DNA of 64,000 nucleotides from Uranotaenia lowii (taxonomy: Eukaryota; Arthropoda; Insecta; Diptera; Culicidae): positions 240,765,756 to 240,829,755 of the forward strand of contig NC_073692.1 of the NCBI RefSeq assembly GCF_029784155.1, in the 5' to 3' direction. Shown here in pieces: positions 55,034 to 64,000 of the stretch. The notes beneath the pieces are model-generated. The model had not been told where the DNA came from, did not search any database, and was given only the letters and a program-made list of their open reading frames with translations. Each line of letters starts with the position of its first letter. Within the stretch, counting starts at the first letter, position 1. The position numbers and the translations under genes were made by a program.

Positions 55034-55378
55034 TAAGCTCACCAGATATTTTACCGCACTTATCCGCCCAGGGCAAATCCGGGCTATTTTATCTATAAAC
55101 CTAGCAAAATCCGGGCATTCGATTTCAAACTTTACAATCCAAAATGTGGGCCCTAGGCTAATTTGGGAATTCCCAAATTAAAATCAAGAAGGAAAAAACC
55201 GAAAAGTTGTTTTTCCTATCGAAATACGTCAGCCAGTATATTTGAGTAGACTTCTTTCAAAAAATTGTTTTCGACGCAAAATAGCTAACTGTTATCAAGC
55301 AATTTATGTTTTTCTTTGATTTTACAAATAAAGCAAAACTATTCGGACAAAATCTGGGCAATCAGGTAACCTTATTGA
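55034..55378. mobile_element. Possible MITE with taagctcaccagat / ctgggcaatcaggtaac ends
   Basis: The left sequence taagctcaccagatatttta and the right sequence aatctgggcaatcaggtaac are loosely inverted, and ccgggca/gggcaaatccggg phrases lie inside. The ends are too diverged to be sure. Confidence 0.3.
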
Positions 55379-56264
55379 GTCAAATCTTATTGAAAATTCG
55401 ATATTAGAAACTAAGGACTGTGTCAAAAATTCATCATCCAACTTGTTTTGTATATAACTTTTGATAGCGATTTACGAGTACAGTCTTAAACCTTCCAAAG
55501 CTGTTCGGGTCTATATGACCAGGAGCACAGATTCAAAACGTCTTAATCATCATTTCAATATACTGAAAAACTGAGATTTTTTAGAAATCAAATATGTTCT
55601 ATAGAAATAATAAACAAGTTAACGAGAAAAAAACTTAAATTTGAGTTTAGAAATTCGGTATATTGAAAAGTGAGATTCAGCAGCAAGCAGCAAAGACAAA
55701 AGTGAATGTACTTGTTTTAAGGGAGAATTAAAAAAATGTTCATCGAAACCCCATATATTTATACATCGTCGAATGGATGTGTTCTTGACAATTCAAAAAA
55801 TCAAAAGAGCGCTTAAATACTTCAAATCAGTCTGAAATTATAAGCAGTTTTAAAAAAATATTGTTTTTTGGGACTATTTTCATTATGAATCAACTACAGA
55901 CAATTTGATTATACAAATTTATCTTATTGAGAAACTAGATTAAATTACCTACACAATGAATGTAATAACATCAAAATCAGTCATCATTTGCGGCATCGGC
56001 AACGACAACAAACTACAAGTCAAATTTATCGAATCGGATGTTTTGCGAATAGCTGTGGAGGGTCAAATGTCTATCAACAAGTGAAAAATTTTAGAAAAAC
56101 TGTTGTAGATTTAGGGACGTGGGGTAGGATTTCGAGGTTTTGTCCTTAGTTCTGAGTCAAGATTGTAACACTTGATCCACTTTAATCGTCCATCAAAATT
56201 TAATTAGTAGTTAAAAATTTTGAGTTTATAGAAGAACATTTTGCTTGATCTTGGGGGTTTAACC
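55379..56264. other. Unassigned AT-rich sequence
   Basis: Nothing recognised. Confidence 0.4.
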
Positions 56265-56958
56265 AAGGGTTACCATACGTACGCTTTTAAGAGTACATTT
56301 TTTTGATCAAAAAATGAGCGTACTCTTCTTTTTGTGATATTTACGAAATGTACTCTTTTTTTGTGAAAAAAATTAAATAAAACCTTCTCATACAAATTAA
56401 CTTTTTTTCTTTCGATACATATGTATTGTATTCTTATAAACACAAGAGATCCAACTTTTTATGCATTCGTTGCACAACACTACAGTTTTGCTTTTTTTTT
56501 AATGGTTCAAAGGTTGGATACCAATGGAAGGAATCATGAGTACATTCACGATTTCAATCAAGATTTTTCGTTCAAAATGAGCGCCTGTGAGTATGCAGTG
56601 AACTCCCGGACAGAAGACAATACCCATAATAACATTGCTTAAATGAAAGCATAGTGCACAAAACATCAGCAATATTGTTTTAGAAGAATAAAATAATACG
56701 ACTCTATGAAAAAAAAAACTACTTTTAAAATGCACTTTTTTTTATCAACTTTGGTGTGCTTCCTAAGCATAAAATCGAAAACTTTGGAGATTCAGCTTAA
56801 AATTCTGAGCATTTGTCATGTAAGTCTGTATTTTGTAACAAATTGGTGGTTTTGAAGAACCTAAAACATCATGGTTTTTGAATAAATGGCGTTTGTCTCT
56901 ACAATTTTTATTTTTTTCTCAAAGTACTCTTTTTGGCGTTGCAGGATGTGGTAACTCT
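56265..56958. mobile_element. Possible MITE with agggttaccatacgtac ends
   Basis: The left side aagggttaccatacgtacgc and the right side ggatgtggtaactctag are imperfect inverted repeats, each accompanied by a gtactcttttt subterminal motif. The interior has only an unsupported 73-codon frame. Confidence 0.4.
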
Positions 56959-57099
56959 AGTTTAACCTCCAATTCCCTACCCCCCAAATCGTTCTTACGG
57001 CCATGGACCCTGGAAAGGCGTAAGACGTGGGACAAGCCATTTTTATGGTATGTTTTTCAAGATCAATTTTCACCTTGTTTATTTCTTGAAATTTGAATT

Positions 57100-57902
57100 T
57101 CGAAAAAGTAAACTTTTTAAAGGTATTTCAGTTCTAGGTCCAACAAAAGGTACCATAAAAACTGGAAGGACATTGATCACTTTTTTCATTCATTTTGGTG
57201 TGGCCATAACTAAATGTTTGTTACAATTCCAGATTTCATGTTTCGGGCTTACGTTGATCACTATGGTTTTAACGTATCTCAACATCTTCAAAATGATTGG
57301 TTTGAAGCCAATTAACACACAAGCCTTAAAAAATATACAAACTTTTCTCAATTTTTTTTTTGCTTCAATAACAAATGAAATTTTACCTTCATGCATTTCC
57401 CTAGATCTTCCCACTGTTCATATGTTTTTTTTTTTATTCAAACTTAACTATTTGATAGGGGTTTTAGCCATTTGTTTAATACAGGCTTTCTCACAGAAAA
57501 TGTCCGTTTTTTTAATTTCAAAAATTATCATAGAATGACCACAAAAATAGCTCTAAAACTATACTATACTATAAACTATTCATATACAAAGGAAAAAGTC
57601 AAACTTTCATATAAACCAACCCATTTGCTTGTAAATGCTATGATTTTATCAGGAGGGGTGTTGTTAGTGAGTCTTCGAAATACAGACATTTTAAAACTTT
57701 AAAATAAGATTTTAAGTAATGAAAAAAATCTCCAACTTCAAACCTAATTTAGCCTATTTGAAACTAAATAAATAAGCTTTCAGACTTAGGGAACACATTT
57801 CAGATATTTGAACTTCAGACTTAGTTAATGATAATTATCTGCAAAAAAAAACATGTTAATCAAAGTTACCCTGGTGATCAAAGTTCTCCCAGTTTACGGT
57901 AC
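57100..57902 (+). mobile_element. GTACCGTAAAACG-ended dispersed repeat, 3' part (copy C)
   Basis: Co-linear with copies B and D (gctatgattttatcaggagg, ttgaacttcagacttagtta). It ends gttctcccagtttacggtac, the inverted counterpart of the start of copy A (taccgtaaaacggg), and has the accompanying tgatcaaag motif. The left boundary is approximate. The 162-codon open frame at 57050-57538 is not conserved in the sister copies. Confidence 0.55.
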
Positions 57903-60243
57903 CTGTTCAGTACCAAAACAGGAACAGAAGGTTCAAAGTTGGAAATTTTGATTATCAATATTTTTGTAAATCTTTTTTAAATAACAGCGAAACCAATGTT
58001 AAAAATTCTCATTGAAACTTGTCGATGAGAACATTAACGAAAAAGAAAAAATACATGAAAAATTAAAAAATCCCGTACATTTATGAGAAAAACATGAATT
58101 TATTAGTATTACCGCTTAAATGTTCCAAAGTAGAGAAACTTCACCTATTTATGTTTGGGTTGGAGCAAGCAAGAACACTTACTTTTCGAATATAGATAAT
58201 GTTTGTATTACACTTAATTGCTTACTTCCTGTTATTTTTTTTCGAATGTTTCTTTCTAAGTTCAAGGTTCACTTATATTTGATTTGCAGTTTATAGCATT
58301 TTTGAACATAGTTAAATGAAGATTACTTTTAATGTGAAATCGGGCGCTGAATCCGAAAACGATATTCCAAAAATTATCAGTAGAACAGTTTTTGAGTTAT
58401 GCTCCAATTAGAAAATTCTGGGAAAATAAAAAAGTGCGCCGATTTCACAAAACAATACAAATATAGGTCGGTCACTAAAATTCACGATATTTTTCAAAGT
58501 TATGTAAACTTAATGTAAACCAAATCGCTAACACGATCAGTAACTTATGATTTTTTAACAAACTTTTTCAATAGAGACTCGCATCCAAGGTTTTCAAATC
58601 TAGAGACAGGAAAATCAAACAGCTTATTTTGATAAATATGAGAGAAGTGAAGTCAACAAAATTCACACCGAGTTCAGTTTCCGATAAGATGAAACACTTT
58701 GTAGGAGAGATGACTCACTTTGCTGCACAATTCCGCTTGCCATCTAAGCGAGAGTGTTTACTTTCGATTTTTATTTTATCTTTCCCATTGGATGGCGGTT
58801 GAAATAACAGAGCCTCATCGAGCGACCATATTCCAACTTATGTGATGTGAGTGAACTCCAACCCTCTTCGGGGGTTTCCATCTTATGCTATATGCTATAA
58901 TCAACGTCGTCGTTGCTTTTCGACTGATACATTGGAGTTTTATTATTTGGATTGTTTTCCACTCACTGGCAAGCGCAATCTCGTTAAAAGCCATAACGAT
59001 AAATCAGCCATCTTCTGCTGAACGCCCTAGTCAGCCTTACTATTTCAAAGGGTCCAAGAATCTCCTACAAACATCCCGACGACCGTCGTATCAATAAAAT
59101 TTATGGCGTCCCTGAACTTACCCCGAGTGTAAAGCAAATATTTATTCGAACAAGAGCAGAGAAATTCTGCGGAAAAGATTTTTTTCCTAAAAGAATCTTA
59201 GAATGCGAGCAACATTTTGATACCAATAAAAAATAACAACATTGAAAAATAATTAAAAAATTACTTACAACAGTAAAAGATACTACACAAAAAATCTTCA
59301 TCTACTTTTTAAATATGTAATACCAACTCTTCAATCGTGGAGAAATCTTTCATCGAATCAGGGCTTGAAATTTGTTTCCATAAGCAACGGACAGATTTAT
59401 GGCCGAACCATCTTTGGATCGCTACTCATCGATTTCTCGCAACAACATTTCGAATAAAACTTCGCCGTTAACGAAAATCGAATGATGATGATTTAGCGGA
59501 AACTTTGTTCTAGGCCGGTTTTGGCCGGAACACAATCGTTGTTTTCCTCCTAACTTTACCAAAGCCCGAAAAGGCTCTAGCTTCTTTCAGCCTGGCGCAG
59601 CCTCGAAATTTGACTCGATACTTTCAGGCAGGCTCAGGCATTTGCTTCCATCGTTGTTGTTGTTTTTATATTGCTGCTTTTATTATTATTCTCGATACCG
59701 GCCAAAGTTTTGTCTTGATTGTGTGTCTATTTTACAAGACAAACAAAAATTTACATAATAGATGTGTTTAGCACCCGGCGGGATGCCACGTTTTCTAGCT
59801 TTTTTTTCTCTCGTTTCTTCGTTCAGGTTGATGCCTTTGTTGAAATCAGCGTGAGTTCCGCTAGCTCCTCGGCATTTTTTTCCCAAATTCGGAAGGGTCA
59901 TCCGATGATTCACAAACTCGTAAATTATTATTTTCCCAACACGCACTGGCGGCGGCTGTCAGCGGCTAAGTCTTCCTTTTTGGCTTTTGTGACGGCAGAA
60001 ATTTGATTGTGGATGACAGATTTGTGTTTGGAGATTTTATAGATTTTTTCCTTTTGTCTTCAATCATTTAGCATTTACCTTTCCGAATGATTTCTGCAGG
60101 AATGTGACTCACACTGTGTGGCATGCATTACTATTCCGTCTTAGAGTTTTACCAAGGTAAGAGAAACAACAAACATCTTAAACACGTTAAATATATACCT
60201 AAATCTCGTGGCATAACTTGTACACTAGGAAGATTCAATCAGG
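57903..60243. other. Unassigned sequence, two GC-richer unique islands
   Basis: About 58650-59100 and 59380-60060 are less AT-rich and share no repeat with the rest of the window. Short frames only, none recognised. They may be host non-coding or exonic DNA but nothing proves it. Confidence 0.3.
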
Positions 60244-60416
60244 GAGCCACTAAAAGGCCGTCGGGCTAAATCCCGGTGGAGGTCGTTGAAGTGGTGCCAT
60301 GGAAGATCATCGAGTTGCAACAGAGGAAAGAGCGTGTTCTGGTGCGTGCGTTGAAGAGGAGTAGCCCCATCTTCAGGAGGAATCGCCGGAGGCGGAATGC
60401 GTGTGTTGAGGAGGAG
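60244..60416. repeat. Minisatellite upstream of the copia-type LTR
   Basis: Contains the same ~25-bp unit family as 60680-61320 (gggagccact, gtggaggtcgttgaag, gccatggaagatcatcgag). It ends in the purine tract gaggaggag just before the LTR, as a plus-strand primer tract would. Confidence 0.6.
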
Positions 60417-60624
60417 TGTTGAGATCCGTCTCATCAAAGCAATCGATGAGATGAATAGCAAAACACGCATGATGTTTGTTTATAATGAATAAACATTCAA
60501 TTTGTAACCATGGAAATTGTTTAGTATTTAAGAAAGCGAATTATTAGAAATACAGTATTCCAAGTTCAACCACCGTACAAGCAGAACAAGTCTTTCCTTT
60601 CTACTGCTCAAAGTGCTTCCCACA
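60417..60624 (+). repeat. Copia-type LTR, left copy
   Basis: Begins tgttgagatccgtctcatca and ends gtgcttcccaca (TG...CA). It is co-linear with the right copy over blocks such as aagcaatcg, tattccaagttc and ctactgctcaaagtg. Because it has a purine tract before it and a primer site after it, it can serve as both a 3' and a 5' LTR, implying a tandem or recombined arrangement. Confidence 0.7.
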
Positions 60625-60642
60625 ATAGGTTATGGGCCCAAC
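60625..60642 (+). promoter_or_regulatory. Copia-type primer-binding site (half initiator tRNA)
   Basis: ataggttatgggcccaac immediately follows the LTR. ggttatgggccca is the complement of the anticodon-arm sequence TGGGCCCATAACC of eukaryotic initiator tRNA-Met, the internal primer used by Drosophila copia. This assigns the pair of LTRs to Ty1/copia. Confidence 0.8.
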
Positions 60643-61320
60643 AAAGGCGGAGAAGAAGAATCGCTAGATTTCAAAGATGACAAAAAGCGCCAGTACCGAA
60701 GGAAGGACAACGAACCAGGAACCATTGGAACGTCTTCGAGGCAGGAACCAAAGCCACTGGAAGGTCGTCGGTGCAGAGCCATATGGAGGTCGTTGAACCG
60801 GGATCACTGGAAGGTCGGCGAGCCGGAGACCGTGGAAGGTTGTCGGACCAGGACCCAACTGGAAGATCATCTGATCGGGAAGCCTGGTGGAGGTCGACAA
60901 GCCTGAAAACACGAGAGGTTGTCAGATAGGTGTCTTGGAAGGTCGTTTGGTCGGATCCTTGGAAGGTTGGCGAGTCGAGAGCCAGCGGAAGGTAGTCTTG
61001 CCATTGATGAGGCGTTGGGCCAAAAACAAGAGCCTCGGGCCGGAACCAACAAGGTCGTCGGACCGGAGCCACTAAGACGTCGTCGAACCGGTGCCATGGA
61101 AGGTCACTGGGCTGCAAGAACGAAGCAGTCGGCGGGCCAGATTCACTGGTAGATCGTCGTACCGAAAGCCATGGAAGGTTGGCGGGCTGGAATCATAAAA
61201 CGTCGTCAAGCCAGGAACCAGGTGGTTTTCATCGAACCAGGAGTCCCTGGTAGACTTGCGAGCTGGGTACCTCGTAAGGTCGTCGGACCGGGAAGTCAAG
61301 TGGAGGTCGTCGGAAAAAGT
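60643..61320. repeat. Minisatellite in place of a copia interior
   Basis: From about 60680 the unit tggaaggtcgtcggaccgga, with its following agccac, repeats with variation; starts at 60725, 60758, 60784, 60808, 60833, 60860 and 60888 give spacings of 24-33 bp. The tract continues to about 61320 and is GC-rich. No Gag, protease, integrase or RT was found. The open frames in it (up to 148 codons) are repeat artefacts. Confidence 0.75.
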
Positions 61321-61326
61321 TTAAAG

Positions 61327-61523
61327 ATTGCGAATGTGTCCAATCGAAGCAATCGGTGGGACAAATATCAACACATATGTAAATAATAAACAATTAGTAA
61401 AGTAACCATTGGGATGGTTTTTGTATAAAAGACAGTTAGTTGAAGTGCAATAAAGTATTCCAAGTTCTACCAGCAAATACTACAGATCTCTCCTTTCCAC
61501 TGCCTAAAGTGTTTCCAAAAACA
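61327..61523 (+). repeat. Copia-type LTR, right copy
   Basis: Begins near ttgcgaatgtgtccaatcga, preceded by the purine-rich ggaaaaagtttaaag, and ends gtgtttccaaaaaca. It contains tataaaagacag (TATA-like) and gcaataaagtattcc (polyadenylation-like). It is clearly diverged from the left copy, so not a recent insertion. Confidence 0.65.
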
Positions 61524-62143
61524 ACTCTCCCCTATCATACACAATATTCAGGAAAAAAAATCTTGATAATTTTTTTTAAGATTTCGTGCAGTTTTTAAAA
61601 TTCAATTTACCGCTTAGGTTGATGGTCAATAATTTTTCAAAAAATGATTGAAATACTAGAAAATAACCAAAAATTGATCCTACTAACTTTTTTAAAGATC
61701 TCTGAAGGAAAAAAACCATAGTCAAATGAATTTTAAATTCATCGAAAATTTTAAACTTTTTTTTTAAACTACAAAACGTTAGAAGATTCATCTGGCATTT
61801 CGGATGTTTCTTGGAGCATCAAGTCGAACCTGCTGTTTATCAGTCGGTCGATCGGTGTTTGTTTTTGAATCGATTCTGCAACACATCGTTTCGTGTAAAA
61901 ATCATATAAAATTACAGCAAATTTACCCGAATGAGGAAACGCATTTTCAGGGCTGCGTTTCAATAAAACAAGTTATGCAACACATTTTACCGAATTTTAC
62001 ATAGAATCAAATTTTACATGAAATGTAAGGCTCAGATCAGTGTAGACAACGTAAACAATGTTAATCATAGGTTTTTTTTGCAAGGATTTTAATCCGGTTG
62101 GATGATTCATCCCGTCTCCTTCCGTTGCCTATGTAAATCATAA
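61524..62143. other. Unassigned AT-rich sequence
   Basis: Nothing recognised. Confidence 0.4.
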
Positions 62144-63012
62144 GTACCTTAAAACGAAGTAACTTTGATCAACATGAAATTTTTCAGATGATCATGAATA
62201 TCTAAGTCTAAAATTAAAATATCTCAAAACTATGTTATGTTTTAAATTGAGAAAAATTTGGTTTGTTTTTGAAAAGTTCTTGAATTCTCGATGTTTTCGA
62301 AGGCTCGCAAACAAACACCCTTCCTGATGAAATCAAAGGGTTTTTTTTATAAGTAAACAGGTTGATTTCTGTGAGATGTCATCAATTTCCCTCAGTAAAT
62401 GTATAATTTGGTGTTGTTTTTGTTGTAGTTTGAAGTAAATTTTTGATATTAAAAAAATAGAGACATTTTACCAGAGTAAGCCAGTCTAGGACAAAAGGCT
62501 AGAAACCCTGACAAATGGTAAAGTTTGAAGGAAAAAAAAGAAGGGGAATAGTGTGAGGGCCTGGGGAATTCAATGAATATAAACTTTCATTTGTTTTTGT
62601 AGTTAAAATTTTTTTAGTAATTTTAAAAAAATCAGCCCTTTAATTTATGCAGCATCGAAGTTAATTTTGTCGATTTTTATTGTGGTTCGGCCTTAACACA
62701 TTAGGGACCACGAAGTTGTTTTTTTTTGGAAAGCGAAGAACTTTAAACCAAGAAACACAGAAAATCAGAAGGTGCCCTTTATGATCAAGAAAATTCGATA
62801 AAACCGTCAAAATAGAGACTGATCAATGTTACACCAAAGCATAAAATTTTGAAGAGAGCCAAAATCGATTTTTAAATCAAAGTCAGAAGTCTAATAGAAG
62901 TCTAATAAATTTCTGCAACCATAGTTTTCGTTCATAGGAGTCCAGTACTGATTTTAAAACATGAAAATGCCACATTCCCCTTAACTTAAAAAATATTGAA
63001 AAAGTGATCAGT
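62144..63012 (-). mobile_element. GTACCGTAAAACG-ended dispersed repeat, most complete copy (copy D)
   Basis: Begins gtaccttaaaacgaagtaac with tttgatcaacatg, matching the inverted end of copy C, and runs in reverse through all blocks of copies B and A to aaaaagtgatcag near 63000. It shows that the three plus-strand fragments belong to one ~0.9-kb family. Non-coding. Confidence 0.6.
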
Positions 63013-64000
63013 CGCATTGAAGATTAGCCGAACTCATGATCTAAAGATTGTAATTCAGCGTATATGTTGGCGAAACTGCGGCGAATCCGTGCACCCATGG
63101 TAGATTATCTATATACATACATACAGTATATTATCGTTTAAATTAGTTTTTGTTTTACTAGTGCTCAATATCTGGTACTTGTTCAAAAACTAGTGCTACT
63201 ACCCTAAGTATCAATAAATTCTTAGAACTTTGAAAAAAAAAATCTTGGAATTTTAGAAAGGTTTAAGTGAAAGATTTATAAAAGTTTTTTCTTTAACAGG
63301 CTTCAAAATATATTCATATAATATTTTTTTCAAGCTTTACGAGCTTACACAATTATAAATACAGCACTATATTTTACTGAAATGTCATCGAAGCAAATTT
63401 TTAGAATCTTCTCAGTTTAAGATGAATCAACTCTTACACGAGTAACAATACGGCTGAAAATAACCAATGGGTCTTATCTACAAATTTTGCTTTCGATTTT
63501 CGATTTTGAAAAAAAGGTTTAGCTACCCTGAATTTGGAATCAAGTCTCCTGTAATTCAAAAAATCACTATATTTCTCTCTTCACGAAAATGCATCTTATT
63601 TATTTCTGAGATCACACCGATCTTTTTAACAGAAAAAGTTATATTAACATGCTGTTAAAAATTTTAAAAGGTTGTGAATTGTAAATTTTTTCCAAAAAGA
63701 TATTATGAAAATGAAAAACGGGATCAAGTCCACTATCTGTCCTCTACAAAAGCTTTTTTTTTTTCATTGAAGTATGAAAAACAGCATAAATTATTCACAA
63801 CTTAAACCACATTGCACACAATTATCCTACTCAGCTAAGCAATTATCAAAAGTCTTTTTCAAGTCTGTTAAATTTATCAGATCGGAATGGCAAGATCCAT
63901 TACAACTTTTCTATTTTCCAGGATCATGTTCAGTTTCAATATTCTGGTAAAATTCTTTCTCCCCCTCAGAAGCTTTTATATCCCAGCTTCATGTCGTTCG
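63013..64000. other. Unassigned AT-rich sequence
   Basis: A 63-codon plus-strand frame at 63467-63658 has no recognised domain. Nothing else seen. Confidence 0.4.

Noticed and set aside
57050..57538. A 162-codon hydrophobic protein gene
   Set aside because: It lies in a dispersed repeat (copy C) whose sister copies do not keep the frame open, and its composition is that expected of AT-rich DNA.
60671..61117. A 148-codon minus-strand proline/serine-rich protein
   Set aside because: It is the translation of the ~25-bp minisatellite. Several overlapping frames on both strands are open for the same reason.

Overview
This window looks like an AT-rich, repeat-dense stretch of a dipteran genome, most likely a culicine-type mosquito. 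The evidence is two BEL/Pao retrotransposons, three decayed mariner transposases with DD37E-like spacing (a clade described from mosquitoes), a copia-type element with a half-tRNA primer site, a tRNA-derived SINE, LINE fragments and many short inverted-repeat elements (MITEs). No complete host gene could be established. The best host-like candidate is a short leucine-rich reading region on the minus strand at 6.7-7.4 kb, and it is weak. No rRNA, true tRNA, CRISPR or bacterial features were seen.

Layout. 0-8 kb holds the edge of a 9-bp-type tandem array, a ~143-bp tandem array, a TA-flanked MITE (3557-5510) carrying a second MITE (4202-5168), and a SINE with an 11-bp target duplication. 8-16 kb holds two LINE reverse transcriptase relics on opposite strands and, between them, a four-level nest: a foldback element (9159-13244) contains a 2.6-kb element (9641-12238), which contains a Harbinger-like element (9701-11473), which contains a 957-bp MITE (10272-11228). 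16-27 kb holds another foldback, an internally deleted BEL/Pao element on the plus strand (19609-24101, target duplication atgcc) inserted inside or beside a degenerate minisatellite, and a second, inverted copy of the ~143-bp array.

27-39 kb is mostly unassigned sequence with two mariner relics. 39.7-42.1 kb is a 2.4-kb pair of adjacent 9-bp satellite arrays whose units differ by one base. 42.6-48.4 kb is a nearly full-length BEL/Pao element on the minus strand with all Gag, protease, reverse transcriptase, RNase H and integrase signatures, a 5-bp target duplication (aagag), three in-frame stops and a pair of compensating frameshifts. 49.7-50.7 kb is a third mariner relic. 51-54 kb has three copies of one 660-bp MITE, two of them 13 bp apart. 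60.2-61.5 kb has two copia-type LTRs, an initiator-tRNA-type primer site, and a ~25-bp minisatellite where the coding region should be.

The genes present are transposition genes. In each BEL/Pao copy, Gag packages the RNA, the protease matures Gag-Pol, RT/RNase H copies it and integrase inserts it. The mariner transposases would cut and paste TA-flanked elements. Nearly all are broken, so the window is best read as a record of successive insertions. All calls come from reading the sequence; boundaries marked approximate could shift by tens of bases.
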